A stretch of DNA of 64,000 nucleotides from Cytophagaceae bacterium (GCA_027491195.1 JAIXWQ010000010.1:1-64000), one strand, 5' to 3'. Shown: positions 1 to 9,611, numbered from the stretch's first letter. A program made the numbers and translations. The notes: generated from the letters alone by a model not told the origin.

Positions 1-1
1 G

Positions 2-190
2 GATCGTATCTTTCGATTAGCGATCGCCGTCGCATTAGCCATTTTAGCTTATGCTAAAATTATTCCAGCTAATCTAGCCTTAACAGTCTACATCGTAGCT
101 GCCGTTATTGCCCTAACTGGAATCATCCGAGTGTGTTTATTATATAAACCTTTTGGAATTAGTACCTGCCGAGAAAAGTCTCCATTCTAA
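2..190 (+). CDS. DUF2892 (YgaP-type) membrane protein, 3' part only
   Basis: The reading frame is open from the window edge to a TAA at 188-190 and gives about 62 residues. It contains two hydrophobic stretches joined by a short polar loop and ends with a Cys-rich tail (RVCLLYKPFGISTC). This layout, and the motif of a small residue-rich second helix followed by LY-x-PFGI-x-TC, is typical of the DUF2892 inner-membrane family often found near rhodanese or cbb3 oxidase genes. The start lies outside the window. It is followed at once by a terminator and then ccoG. The biochemical role is unknown; family assignment is by eye. Confidence 0.6.
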   Translation, partial: DRIFRLAIAVALAILAYAKIIPANLALTVYIVAAVIALTGIIRVCLLYKPFGISTCREKSPF

Positions 191-198
191 ATTTTAAG

Positions 199-225
199 GG
201 GTCCGGCAACGGACCCTCTTTTTTT
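199..225 (+). terminator. Intrinsic terminator directly abutting the ccoG start
   Basis: A perfect 7-bp stem (GGGTCCG/CGGACCC) closes a GCAA tetraloop and is followed by T-C-T7. The T-run ends at 225 and the ccoG ATG begins at 226, so no untranslated spacer remains between terminator and start codon. Confidence 0.85.
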
Positions 226-1611
226 ATGTCTACTTTCAATGTTGATAATGATGATTACCGAAACCATTTGTATAACCAAACAAAAGATGGTAAACGATTA
301 TGGATATATCCAGGTCGAATCATTGGTCTATTCTATCGCCTAAGAACCTACTTTTCTTACCTTTTATTAACCGTATTATTCGGTCTTCCTTGGATCGAAT
401 ACAAAGGGAATCCGATATTTCTGTTCAATGTATTGGAGCGGAAATTTATCTTTTGGGGTGTGCCCTTTTTCCCACAAGACTTTCATTTAGTGGCCTTAGG
501 ACTTGTCGCTTTTCTCCTATTTGTTAGTTTGTTTACGGTATTATTTGGTCGCATCTGGTGTGGTTGGGCTTGTCCGCAAACCATCTTCATGGAAATGTTA
601 TTTCGGAAGATTGAATATTGGATTGAGGGGGATGATAAAGCCCAAAGAAGATTAGCAGAAGCTCCTTGGAATACAGAGAAAATACTCAAACGAGGACTTA
701 AGCACACTTTGTTCGTTCTACTTTCATTCGCTATTGCCAATACTTTTCTGATGTATTTGATCAGCAAAAAAGAATGGCTAAAACTAGTTACAGAATCGCC
801 GATGGATCACCTAGCAGGATTAGTGGCTATTCTTATTTTCACGGCTGTCTTTTATTTCGTATTTGCCCGTTTCAGAGAAATGGTGTGTATGGTTATTTGC
901 CCCTATGGACGATTGCAAGGAGTTTTATTAGACAATAATTCCATTCTGGTTCAATATGATCACAAAAGAGGTGAGCCTCGGGGCAAAGGGGACGATAAAG
1001 GCGCCTGCATCGATTGCCATTGGTGCGTTCGGGTTTGCCCGACGGGCATTGATATCCGTAATGGAAGTAATCAATTAGAATGTATTGGCTGTACAGCTTG
1101 TATTGATGCATGCGATACGGTAATGGAAAAGACGCATCAACCTACCGGTTTAATTCGCTATGATTCTCTAAATGGAGTTAATTCAGGACAAAAGCTCAAA
1201 TTTACCTTACGTATCGGTGCTTATAGCACTGTTTTAGCATTAATAATTGCCGGTCTCGCTTATTTATTAATCACCCGAACGAACTTTGAAACTACTTTAT
1301 TAAGAACTCCAGGAATGATTTTCCAAGTGGATGAAAAAAAGAATGAGGTAAGTAATTTATACCAAATGGAAGTGCTGAATAAGTCCATGGAGAAGCAAAG
1401 TTTTAGAATAGATGCGCCAGAACCATTTCAAATTGTGTGGGTGGGAAAACCCATCAATTTAGTGAACCCGGGAAAAATGGCGAAAGGGGAGTTCTTCCTA
1501 AAAATCAAACTAGGCAAGTGGAAGAACGGAGAAAAGGTTCCGGTACAGATTACAGAAACCAGTGGAAAAGAAGAAATAATCAAAACGAGTTTTATACAAC
1601 CAGATGAATAA
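226..1611 (+). CDS. ccoG: cbb3-type cytochrome c oxidase accessory protein CcoG
   Basis: Polytopic inner-membrane ferredoxin-like protein (461 aa) required for assembly of cbb3 oxidase, probably in copper delivery or reduction. Visible features: a membrane CGWACP motif (Cys112, Cys116), a second CMVICP pair (Cys221, Cys225), then two 4Fe-4S clusters (Cys261/264/267/271 and Cys286/289/292/296). A further membrane helix near 330-350 is followed by a C-terminal Ig-like domain. These match the RdxA/FixG family in order and length. The ATG at 226 is the only plausible start because the frame upstream has no start codon. The 3' end overlaps ccoH by 8 bp, showing co-transcription. The catalytic ccoNOP genes are not in the window and may lie upstream. 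Confidence 0.95.
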   Translation: MSTFNVDNDDYRNHLYNQTKDGKRLWIYPGRIIGLFYRLRTYFSYLLLTVLFGLPWIEYKGNPIFLFNVLERKFIFWGVPFFPQDFHLVALGLVAFLLFVSLFTVLFGRIWCGWACPQTIFMEMLFRKIEYWIEGDDKAQRRLAEAPWNTEKILKRGLKHTLFVLLSFAIANTFLMYLISKKEWLKLVTESPMDHLAGLVAILIFTAVFYFVFARFREMVCMVICPYGRLQGVLLDNNSILVQYDHKRGEPRGKGDDKGACIDCHWCVRVCPTGIDIRNGSNQLECIGCTACIDACDTVMEKTHQPTGLIRYDSLNGVNSGQKLKFTLRIGAYSTVLALIIAGLAYLLITRTNFETTLLRTPGMIFQVDEKKNEVSNLYQMEVLNKSMEKQSFRIDAPEPFQIVWVGKPINLVNPGKMAKGEFFLKIKLGKWKNGEKVPVQITETSGKEEIIKTSFIQPDE

Positions 1612-2050
1612 ATTTAACTTTAATTGGGGACACGGAATTATCGTCACATTTGTGCTTTTTGGCGCATTTATGGCTTATTTTTATGTCAATATGTCCAAAG
1701 AATCCATCGAATTAGTGGGCAAGAACTACTATGCGGATGGGCAAGAATTTCAACGAAAAATTAATGAGCGGAAACAGACGGAAGCTTTGGCAGAAAAAGC
1801 AAGCATCCAATTTGCTGACGATTTCAAACAAGCGAAAATTCAATTTCCATCCTCTATCCAAAAAGGAACCCTTGTTTTTTACCGTCCTTCCAATGCTACT
1901 TTAGATAAAACGCTAAAAATCACATCTGATTCGTCTGGACTGTCATTCATCCAAACAGACTTCTTGATCAAGGGACCTTGGAATGTAAGCTTGCAATGGG
2001 AGAAAGCAGGTAAAAACTATGTAAAAGAACAACGCATTTTGATACCCTAA
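1604..2050 (+). CDS. ccoH: FixH/CcoH family protein
   Basis: Single-pass membrane protein of 148 aa with an N-terminal helix (residues about 9-28) and a periplasmic domain. The segment after the helix (ESIELVGKNYYADGQEFQ) is the FixH signature. FixH/CcoH proteins support assembly or stability of cbb3 oxidase. It overlaps ccoG upstream by 8 bp and the TauE-like gene downstream by 1 bp, so the three form one translationally coupled unit. Identification rests on the motif and on gene order ccoG-ccoH, which is standard in Bacteroidota. Confidence 0.9.
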   Translation: MNKFNFNWGHGIIVTFVLFGAFMAYFYVNMSKESIELVGKNYYADGQEFQRKINERKQTEALAEKASIQFADDFKQAKIQFPSSIQKGTLVFYRPSNATLDKTLKITSDSSGLSFIQTDFLIKGPWNVSLQWEKAGKNYVKEQRILIP

Positions 2051-2715
2051 TGTACACCTGGTATTATACTTTTCTTATTGGATTAGCCGGAAGCTGGCAT
2101 TGTTTTGCCATGTGCGGTCCCATCGTAGCACAAATTAATGCACGAGGAAAATCACCTGCCCGAATGATTTTATATCCCTTGGGAAGAATATTCATGTATG
2201 GCGTATTAGGCTATTTTGTGGCAGGAATCGGGTCTATTTGGTTATTCCCTAATTTATGGTCCTATTATTACCTATTAGCAGGTGTGATTATTTTGTTATT
2301 AATCAGCCAAAATATAGGAGAGGGGCCTCTCGCTTTTTTACATCAAACCATCGGGAAAAGACTTCAGAAAATAGGGTCTAAAATGGGGCCTATAGGCTAT
2401 TTTGTCTTAGGAATGGCCAATGGATTATTGCCTTGTGGACTTGTGGTCGCAGGTTTAAGTGTCGCTTTAATCCAACCGAATCCACTTTATGGTTCTTTCA
2501 GCATGCTATTGCTTGGAATTGCGACGTTGCCCGCTTTACAATTATACCTTTGGGGAACGGAAAAACTAAAAAAACAGGCCGTTTTTCAATACCTAGGCTG
2601 GTTAGTAGCAGCTGTGCTACTTTTTAGAGGCGCTTGGGGCATTGGGATGGCCTATTCAGACTATTTAGCTCATTCAAGCCTGAGTCCAATTATCTGTCAT
2701 CCGTTTAGTATTTGA
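2050..2715 (+). CDS. TauE/SafE-like (DsbD_2/UreH-type) membrane protein of the cbb3 cluster
   Basis: A 221-aa polytopic membrane protein with about six helices. It carries GSWHCFAMCGP near the N terminus and NGLLPCGLV in the middle. This paired-Cys pattern is that of the cytochrome-biogenesis/DsbD-like branch usually annotated as sulfite exporter TauE/SafE, which sits beside ccoGH in many Bacteroidota and is thought to act in copper or thiol handling for oxidase maturation. Substrate cannot be read from sequence, and true sulfite export is unlikely in this context. Its 3' end overlaps the convergent regulator gene by 11 bp. Confidence 0.75.
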   Translation: MYTWYYTFLIGLAGSWHCFAMCGPIVAQINARGKSPARMILYPLGRIFMYGVLGYFVAGIGSIWLFPNLWSYYYLLAGVIILLLISQNIGEGPLAFLHQTIGKRLQKIGSKMGPIGYFVLGMANGLLPCGLVVAGLSVALIQPNPLYGSFSMLLLGIATLPALQLYLWGTEKLKKQAVFQYLGWLVAAVLLFRGAWGIGMAYSDYLAHSSLSPIICHPFSI

Positions 2716-3760
2716 GTTTCGCTAAACCCTCTATGTTTTTTAGCGTCATTTCACCACCCTTAACATCTACATAGCCTTCTTTTTTAAAGTCACTCAACGT
2801 TCTGATCACAGATTCTGTAGCCGTCCCCACACGGGAAGCGAGATCTTCTCTAGATAATTTTATAACTAAAGGCTCTGAATGGTTTTTACCATAGGTATCT
2901 GCTAACTCAACGAGGACCATAGCGACACGCATTCTGAGGCTTTGGTAGGCCATCTCCACTAATAGCTTTTCATTTTTTAGTAAATAGGCTGTCAAAGCTT
3001 TTCTGAAAAATACCTCTAAGTGAATGTTTTCTTTTATTCGTTGCAGAAAGTCGGCAGAGGAAACACTTAGGATTTGAACTTCCTCAAGGGCTTCTGCACT
3101 CTCACGATAGGCTTTATTTTCTAATAGATCCACAAAACCGAAAAATTCTCCTTCTTGAACAAAAGAGGTAATGAAATACTTGCCATCCTTGTTTGTATGG
3201 TAGGTTTTAACTTTTCCTTTGGCCAAATAATACAAACGAATTGGATGATCACCCTCAGAATAAATTACCTGCTTTTTTGCGTGTGTTTGTGTCTTCTTTT
3301 CTCCGTCCCAGCTAGGTAAATCTAAAAAAGCCAAAGCCTCATGCACAGCGGATACATCAGACATAGATTCAACCACGGGATTTGTTGTCTTGGATTTCTT
3401 CAAACGCGCCTCGATCGCCTTTAATAATTCCACCTCCTGAAAAGGTTTGGTCAAATAATCATCAGCCCCCATTTCCATACCCTTGCGCATGTCTGCACGA
3501 TCCGTTTTCGCGGTTAAAAAGATGAATGGTATCGACGCTAAATCCGCCTGACTGGAGAAGACTTGCAGAACCCCAAATCCATCTAAATTAGGCATCATAA
3601 TATCACAGATAACTAAATCAGGACTCCAGGTCCGAGCTAATCGAACACCTTCCAGCCCATCTGAGGCCGTTTCAACGGTAAATCCTGATAATTCCAAGAG
3701 TTCAGCGGTGTTCTCCCGAATATCCACACTATCCTCAATGATTAAAATACGTTTGTTCAT
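2705..3760 (-). CDS. Response regulator with receiver and CRP/FNR-type output domains
   Basis: 351-aa fusion. Residues 1-120 are a receiver domain with the acidic pocket near Asp10, phospho-acceptor Asp53 and Lys105. Residues about 150-260 form a cyclic-nucleotide-binding-type barrel, and the C terminus (about 285-345) is a Crp-family winged helix with the recognition segment SREDLASRVGTATESVIRTL. No N-terminal Cys cluster of classical FNR is present, so oxygen or redox sensing would come from the partner kinase. The kinase gene ends 4 bp upstream, so they form an operon. Position against the ccoGH genes suggests control of micro-oxic respiration. The target sites are not known. Confidence 0.85.
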   Translation of the reverse strand: MNKRILIIEDSVDIRENTAELLELSGFTVETASDGLEGVRLARTWSPDLVICDIMMPNLDGFGVLQVFSSQADLASIPFIFLTAKTDRADMRKGMEMGADDYLTKPFQEVELLKAIEARLKKSKTTNPVVESMSDVSAVHEALAFLDLPSWDGEKKTQTHAKKQVIYSEGDHPIRLYYLAKGKVKTYHTNKDGKYFITSFVQEGEFFGFVDLLENKAYRESAEALEEVQILSVSSADFLQRIKENIHLEVFFRKALTAYLLKNEKLLVEMAYQSLRMRVAMVLVELADTYGKNHSEPLVIKLSREDLASRVGTATESVIRTLSDFKKEGYVDVKGGEMTLKNIEGLAKLKY

Positions 3761-3764
3761 CTTT

Positions 3765-4970
3765 TTATCTGTTTGGGAATTGAATACACAGCTCTGTTCC
3801 TACGTTCAAATCACTCTTAATTTGTACGTTACCCCCTAACAATCGCATATATCGATCTACCAGGTGTAAACCTAAACCTGTTCCTTGTATCACTGTCGCG
3901 TTACCACCTCTAAAGAAGCGTTCAAATAAATGTTTTTGATCTTCCTCACTAATCCCAATTCCCTGATCAACGATACACAATTCTACGACTTCATCACGGC
4001 GCAGCACCCGTAAAACCACCTCTTTTTGTGAAAATTTCAAGGCATTCGAAAGCCCATTAAAGATCACCTTTCGAAGAATACTGGCATCCTGAAAACACGT
4101 AAAGTCTTCTGCTAACTCCAATCGAATCGGTTGTGTATAGGTAGTGAAATCAGTTAATATATCCTGAATAAAGTCCTGAATGGAGAATTCGGTGGGATGA
4201 ATTTCCAATTTTCCATCCTCTAATTTGCCAACCGAGAGAAACTCTTCTAATATCTCCGTCAAATGACTTACTGATGATTTAATTCGATTAATATGCTGCT
4301 CACGCTTCGGTTGATCTTCTTCCTTGGTATATTTCTCGATAAGTGTAGCTGAACCTAAAATGGAGGTCAAGGGAGTTCTAAATTCATGGGAGGCCATCGA
4401 CACAAATCGCGTCTTTAAATCCCCTAACACTTTTTCTTTCTCCAAGGAAATTTCCAACTCTTTCGCATTCACCTCCAGTTTGTTCAGTGTATTCTGAAGT
4501 GCTTGCGTTCTAGCTTCAACTTCTTGCTCTAAAGTCTCGTTTAACTGATTAATTTGTTGATTTTTTAAAATCAACTCCATTTCCACTTTGCGCTTTAAAG
4601 TCACATCACTCACAAAAGCGATGTAGTGCATACTATCACTCGCTTTAAAGTGAGATAAGGAGATTTCGATGGGGAAGAGAGAGCCGTCCTTTCGTTTGGC
4701 CTTCAAATCTAAACCGATACCCATCGGGCGAGAAATTGGTTTTTCATGGCCTAATTTCTCTAAATGCCCGTGATGTCTGTCCTTCAAGTGGTTCGGAATC
4801 AAGAGGGAAATATTTTCTCCTAACAATTCAGCGGGTTCAAAACCAAAAAGCTTGTCTGCGAACTTATTGGATAAGATGATTTCGAATTGAGAATTCGTCA
4901 CCAAAATACCAATAGCGGCCTCCTGAAAGATCGCTTCAAATTCGAATCCAGCTTGTATTTGATTAGGCAT
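3765..4970 (-). CDS. PAS-domain sensor histidine kinase (FixL-like PAS)
   Basis: 401-aa soluble hybrid without membrane helices: one PAS domain (about 8-130), a coiled coil (about 130-185), HisKA with phospho-His195 in SMASHEFRTP, and an HATPase domain (GIGISEEDQ, GTGLGLHLV). The PAS F-helix region reads KDRHHGH (His66), which aligns with the heme-ligating His of FixL, and the next strand reads RPMGIG, resembling FixL IIGIGR. The FixL distal Arg position is Leu here. Heme binding is therefore possible but unproven, because many non-heme PAS domains share this consensus. It is translated just ahead of the receiver-CRP regulator and probably phosphorylates it. Confidence 0.85.
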   Translation of the reverse strand: MPNQIQAGFEFEAIFQEAAIGILVTNSQFEIILSNKFADKLFGFEPAELLGENISLLIPNHLKDRHHGHLEKLGHEKPISRPMGIGLDLKAKRKDGSLFPIEISLSHFKASDSMHYIAFVSDVTLKRKVEMELILKNQQINQLNETLEQEVEARTQALQNTLNKLEVNAKELEISLEKEKVLGDLKTRFVSMASHEFRTPLTSILGSATLIEKYTKEEDQPKREQHINRIKSSVSHLTEILEEFLSVGKLEDGKLEIHPTEFSIQDFIQDILTDFTTYTQPIRLELAEDFTCFQDASILRKVIFNGLSNALKFSQKEVVLRVLRRDEVVELCIVDQGIGISEEDQKHLFERFFRGGNATVIQGTGLGLHLVDRYMRLLGGNVQIKSDLNVGTELCIQFPNR

Positions 4971-5002
4971 TGGTTTTCATTTAGACTTAAATATACAAAG
5001 AT

Positions 5003-7114
5003 TTAAGGATGATAGGAAGATACAGCGTGCTTCAAAACATCCGATTTATAAAAATAAACCTCTTTAAATTGACCCTCAGCGTACATTTTACCCTGATCGA
5101 AAAAATGAGGGGAAGACGGGCTACCATTTTGGCCACCTGCTAAGAGCGAATAGGCCTTAATTTTAGGGCCAAATTCCACGGCGGCAATGAAACTATTTCC
5201 ATTCACCCCATACCATTTTTTAGTTCCCTGAATCGAGCGACTAGTGTAGGAGGGAAGCTGTCCCCAGGCCGAGGAAGTAAATGGAACGGGAATACTCGGC
5301 TGAGCATCATCCATTTGCAGAACCTCTTGATTTGAAATACGTTGGAAACGATTTAGATTCCCCCAAGCCACTCTCCAAGTTCCAAAATCAGATTCAAGTT
5401 CTTTCATCACTGCTCGTAAAGATTGGCGCATTTCCTCCCGAGAACCCGTTTTTGCATAATTTTCCATATTCTGCACCACGTCGGTTTCTCCCCCAAATTG
5501 CTTCGTTTTAGTCATTTTAGGCATAATTTTTAGCCCCCAACGAACAGCGATAGTTTGGGCAATAGACGTCTCTGAGGCATTATAATCCCATTTTTTCAAT
5601 TCATTCGCCACTCCCTGGAGATCAGCTTCACCCGCGATCGCTTCTAAAAGAGAAGGAATTAACACCTCAAAGGCCATTAATCGACGATCATATCCCAGCC
5701 CAATCAACCCTGACAAATCCAATTTACTCGTTTTAGAAAATAAACGTACCGCATTCCGATCCCGGAAATTCTCCCCATCCGGCGCCATATAAACGGGGTA
5801 GTTAGCGCGCAAAGGACTGGAAGGTCCAGCTACGGTAAAAGCAGTTGAATTACAGTTTTGAATCCACGCGGAAACCGGATTATACGAATGAACAATCTCG
5901 TCTAAGTTGTGTAAACCCCTCCAATCATTCTTAGAGGTGGAGCCATCTTGTGGAATCCCCCAATCTAGCGTAGGATTTCTACGTGGCACATAATTCCCAT
6001 GCCAATAGGCGATATTTCCCTTATTATCTGCATAAACCGTATTATTAGAGGTATTAGCGCGCATTTCCATCACTCGCTTAAAGTCAGCGAAACCGGTGGT
6101 TTTCGTGCGTAACCAGCTTTGGACTAAACTTTTTCTAGCCCTATTATAGGAGCGAACCGAAAACCATTTCCCATTTCTAGCGGCTAAAACAGGCCCCCGG
6201 TGGTTATAATAGGTCTTAATTTTTCTAGTCCCTAACGTAATCCATTTCGTCTTAAAGGGAATCCATTTACCATCTAACAGGTATTCCATCTGGCCCTCCC
6301 GCGAACGTGTGGTTTCCATATACGCATCTGCCACATCCACTTCTGAAGAGGTATGCATCCACCCATTGTAAGGGTTAAATCCTTGATAGATAAAGAATTG
6401 ACCCCAAGTGACAGCCCCATAAACAGACAAACCTTCTTCACTTTCTACATGAACCTCCGGTCTAAAATAAAAAGTAACGTGGGGGTTAATGTAAAGTAGA
6501 GAATTGCCAGATGTAGATAAAGCGGGTCCTACAGCGAACCCATTTGAACCTGTAAGCTTTTCATCTGGATTTTGGTATGTAGCGCTCGCCACTTTAGCAG
6601 GTAGACCATAGAAAAGGGCGGTTTCTTGTTCCGTCACATCACCCGTAGAAATGGCACCGATGGAGCCATCCGTCCATAAAAGAGGGAACCAGGGTTCGAA
6701 ATGGGTAATTAATCGAGGCTTAACTTCTGGATGTTTTTGTAAATAATAATTGATCCCATCCGCATACGCATTGAGCAGTTTTTTAAGCCAAAGAGGGCTG
6801 GTTTTGTATTCTTCTTTGGCCTCCTTTTCATCTATTAACAACTTGATGTATAGATCGTAGGCTAGTTCTTTTTCCCCCTTCACTTCCGACATGCGTCCTA
6901 GTTTTTCAATGTAATTCATCTCCACTCGGGAAAAATCATCTTCGCATTGCGCATACAGTAGGCCAAAAACCGCATCAGCATCCGTTTTTCCATAGATATG
7001 AGGAATTCCCCATTGATCACGGTAGATTGTTACTCGTTTCGCTTGATCCGCATACGGATTTGCTAGACTCAAAAAGGAGATAAATAGGAAGAGGATTACC
7101 TTTTTCATTTTCAA
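5003..7114 (-). CDS. Secreted penicillin-acylase family Ntn-hydrolase (first copy)
   Basis: 703-aa precursor with a signal peptide (residues 1-22). The N-terminal alpha-chain motif RDQWGIPHIYG is followed at Ser190 by TGSNGFAVGP, the autocatalytic Gly-Ser junction whose Ser becomes the N-terminal nucleophile of the beta chain. INPH and YQGFNPYNGWMHTSS follow as in the family. Members hydrolyse amide bonds of acylated amino acids, homoserine lactones, beta-lactams or lipids; the substrate cannot be assigned. A paralogue lies at 24631-26688. The gene is followed on the same strand by the histidine kinase but separated by a 32-bp gap, and is divergent from the TonB-dependent receptor. Confidence 0.85.
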   Translation of the reverse strand: MKMKKVILFLFISFLSLANPYADQAKRVTIYRDQWGIPHIYGKTDADAVFGLLYAQCEDDFSRVEMNYIEKLGRMSEVKGEKELAYDLYIKLLIDEKEAKEEYKTSPLWLKKLLNAYADGINYYLQKHPEVKPRLITHFEPWFPLLWTDGSIGAISTGDVTEQETALFYGLPAKVASATYQNPDEKLTGSNGFAVGPALSTSGNSLLYINPHVTFYFRPEVHVESEEGLSVYGAVTWGQFFIYQGFNPYNGWMHTSSEVDVADAYMETTRSREGQMEYLLDGKWIPFKTKWITLGTRKIKTYYNHRGPVLAARNGKWFSVRSYNRARKSLVQSWLRTKTTGFADFKRVMEMRANTSNNTVYADNKGNIAYWHGNYVPRRNPTLDWGIPQDGSTSKNDWRGLHNLDEIVHSYNPVSAWIQNCNSTAFTVAGPSSPLRANYPVYMAPDGENFRDRNAVRLFSKTSKLDLSGLIGLGYDRRLMAFEVLIPSLLEAIAGEADLQGVANELKKWDYNASETSIAQTIAVRWGLKIMPKMTKTKQFGGETDVVQNMENYAKTGSREEMRQSLRAVMKELESDFGTWRVAWGNLNRFQRISNQEVLQMDDAQPSIPVPFTSSAWGQLPSYTSRSIQGTKKWYGVNGNSFIAAVEFGPKIKAYSLLAGGQNGSPSSPHFFDQGKMYAEGQFKEVYFYKSDVLKHAVSSYHP

Positions 7115-7211
7115 AATTTATTAGCTAAAAATAAGAATAAAATCGGGTCAGGAGGGTATAAACAATGTAAAATTGTCTTTCTAACTTACAAGAATATTCT
7201 AAACCAAACCT

Positions 7212-9611
7212 ATGAAACTACTTCGGCTTCTTCCGATACTTGCCTTATTGTGTGCTAACAGCCTTTTTGCGCAATCTAAAATTAAAATTCAAGGAGAAGT
7301 CAATGTCCCATTTTCAAGCATTCGACTATTTAAAGGAACTTCCTTAGTGACAGGCACCATCGGAAATGAGAAGGGTAAATTTACCCTCGAGGCTGCCCCA
7401 GGATTGTATGATGTTTTGATAGAAAGTATCGGCTATGAGCCGCTGAAATTAGAGAATCAGACATTTAACGCTTCCGTAAATCTGGGTTTAATCACCGTAA
7501 AAGAGAGTAATCAGACCTTGAATGAGGTGGTTGTGAAGGGCCAAAAAGCCTCCATGGAACTCAACCTAGATAAGCGAATTTTCAATGTAGGGACTGATTT
7601 GGCCAACAAAGGAGCGACGGCCTCTGAAATTTTAGGCAATTTACCCTCCATCCAAGTGGATCCAGAAGGAGCCATTAAACTCCGCGGAAGCGATAATGTT
7701 CGGATATTAATCGATGGAAAACCCTCTACTTTAGCCGGTATTAATGGTTCCTCCGGTTTGCAATCTTTGCAAGGTAATCTCATCGATAAAGTAGAAATTA
7801 TAACGAATCCTTCAGCGCGCTATGAGGCAGAAGGGATGGCTGGAATCATCAATATTGTGCTGAAAAAGAACCAAAATCAAGGCTTCAACGGTGCGATTGA
7901 AACGACGACAGGATATCCAGAGAATTTTGGTGGAACAGCCATTGTCAACTACCGCAAAAACAAATTCAATTTCTTTGTGAATTATGGTGTTTTTTATCGC
8001 AGAACTCCCGGCAGAAACAGCCTATACCAAGAAGTATATACTGGTAAACAAACCAATTATTTAAACCAGAATTCCTCCAGTAATGTGACTGGATTAGTCA
8101 ATAACGTGAGGGGAGGAGCCGATTATTTCTTTAATGACAAAACAATCTTAACTGCTTCCTATATTTACCGCAGAACAGATGTGCAGCGAATTACGGACTT
8201 TAATTACTTGGATTACCGAGGTAATTTATTCAACCTGTATAGTGATACCTATCGTCAACAGGATGAAACGGAAGCTGAACCCAATGGAGAATATGCACTT
8301 ACGTTCAAGAAAAGTTTCGCTAAAAAAGGAAAAGAATTTTCAGCCGATTTGCGTTATTTAGACTATTGGGAGCGTTCTGATCAAACTTACACTCAATATG
8401 GTAAAAAAGGAGACGGGTCTACCTTTCCGGAATTAACGAAAGTTCAAAAAGCTTTAAATGATGAGTTTGAGCGACAATGGATACTTCAAGCGGATTATGT
8501 AAATCCGATCGGAAAGGATGCAAAAATCGAAATGGGTTTGCGCACTAGTTTCAGAAATATGATCAACGATTATATGGTAACTGAAAAACAAGCCTCAGGT
8601 GCATTTACTGTCGTGCCAGGACTAAAAAATGTATTTAATTACCAAGAGAATATCTCCGCGGCCTATTTGATTTTTGGCAATAAAATGAAGCAGTTCTCCT
8701 ATCAATTCGGGTTAAGAGCTGAGACGACGGATATTCAAACCGTATTGGAAGAAACAGGGGAGAAGAATCCTCGAAATTATTCCAATCTGTTCCCTAGTGC
8801 CCATTTTACGTATACTATCACGCCGGATAATTCCTTTCAATTCAGTTATTCACGACGGGTTAGAAGGCCTACATACAATGACTTAAGTCCCTTTGTAACC
8901 TTCTCTGATAACCGTAATTTCTTCTCTGGAAATCCTAATTTGAATCCTGAATTCACGAATTCATTTGACTTAGGGCACTTGAAGTATTTTGATCAAGGAA
9001 GCATCAGTTCATCGGTTTATTACCGTCAAACTTTTGGCAAAATCGAACGTTTCAGAACGGTAGATACCTTAGGATTTGCAAGAACACTACCCGCCAATCT
9101 ATCGGATCAACAATCCATGGGAATTGAGGTAGCAAGTTCTTGGAATTTCACTAAATCCTACAAAGCGGATTTAAGTTTTAATACCTTCAGAGCAATAACG
9201 GATGCTTCTAATGTGAATGCTGCCTTTAAAAGTGATACCTATTCTTGGTTTGCAAGACATAGTTCCCGCATTAAAATAGGGGCTACAGACTTTCAAATTC
9301 GAGCTAACTACGAAGCTCCACAGTTAACTCCACAGGGTTCTAGAGGCTACATGGCTTGGATGGATTTATCTGCTTCAAAAGATATTTTGAAAGGTAACGG
9401 AACACTAACTTTCAGTATTTTAGATATCTTTAACTCCCGAATTAATCGCTACGAGTCTCGATTCCTAGAACCAAGAGATGGATCCGGATTTTATACGCGC
9501 GGAGAATCACAAGGGCGTTTACGTTCTTTTAATTTAACATTTAACTACCGATTCAAAACCACCAAACAAGCGGCCAAACAACGCCGCAGTATGATGGATG
9601 AAGAAAATTAA
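7212..9611 (+). CDS. TonB-dependent outer-membrane receptor (CarboxypepD-like domain, OMP_b-brl_3 type)
   Basis: 799 aa with signal peptide (cleavage after LFA, near residue 20). A carboxypeptidase-regulatory-like beta-sandwich (about 22-100) precedes a plug domain that begins at NEVVVKG and contains LGNLPSIQVDPEGAIKLRGSDNVRILIDGKP. The beta-barrel fills about 220-799. The barrel lacks SusC-type SusD pairing in this window, and the C terminus is polar rather than ending in the usual aromatic, as in the family-3 barrels. Uptake substrate is unknown. The start ATG is preceded by AAACCT, a context shared with three other secreted-protein genes here. The 3' end nearly touches the next lipoprotein gene, suggesting an operon. 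Confidence 0.85.
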   Translation: MKLLRLLPILALLCANSLFAQSKIKIQGEVNVPFSSIRLFKGTSLVTGTIGNEKGKFTLEAAPGLYDVLIESIGYEPLKLENQTFNASVNLGLITVKESNQTLNEVVVKGQKASMELNLDKRIFNVGTDLANKGATASEILGNLPSIQVDPEGAIKLRGSDNVRILIDGKPSTLAGINGSSGLQSLQGNLIDKVEIITNPSARYEAEGMAGIINIVLKKNQNQGFNGAIETTTGYPENFGGTAIVNYRKNKFNFFVNYGVFYRRTPGRNSLYQEVYTGKQTNYLNQNSSSNVTGLVNNVRGGADYFFNDKTILTASYIYRRTDVQRITDFNYLDYRGNLFNLYSDTYRQQDETEAEPNGEYALTFKKSFAKKGKEFSADLRYLDYWERSDQTYTQYGKKGDGSTFPELTKVQKALNDEFERQWILQADYVNPIGKDAKIEMGLRTSFRNMINDYMVTEKQASGAFTVVPGLKNVFNYQENISAAYLIFGNKMKQFSYQFGLRAETTDIQTVLEETGEKNPRNYSNLFPSAHFTYTITPDNSFQFSYSRRVRRPTYNDLSPFVTFSDNRNFFSGNPNLNPEFTNSFDLGHLKYFDQGSISSSVYYRQTFGKIERFRTVDTLGFARTLPANLSDQQSMGIEVASSWNFTKSYKADLSFNTFRAITDASNVNAAFKSDTYSWFARHSSRIKIGATDFQIRANYEAPQLTPQGSRGYMAWMDLSASKDILKGNGTLTFSILDIFNSRINRYESRFLEPRDGSGFYTRGESQGRLRSFNLTFNYRFKTTKQAAKQRRSMMDEEN

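Noticed and set aside
2050-2715. Sulfite exporter
   Set aside because: The Cys motifs and cbb3 neighbourhood fit the cytochrome-biogenesis branch of this membrane family.
5003-7114. Beta-lactam resistance by penicillin acylase
   Set aside because: The family name is historical; the substrate range is wide and nothing here points to antibiotics.
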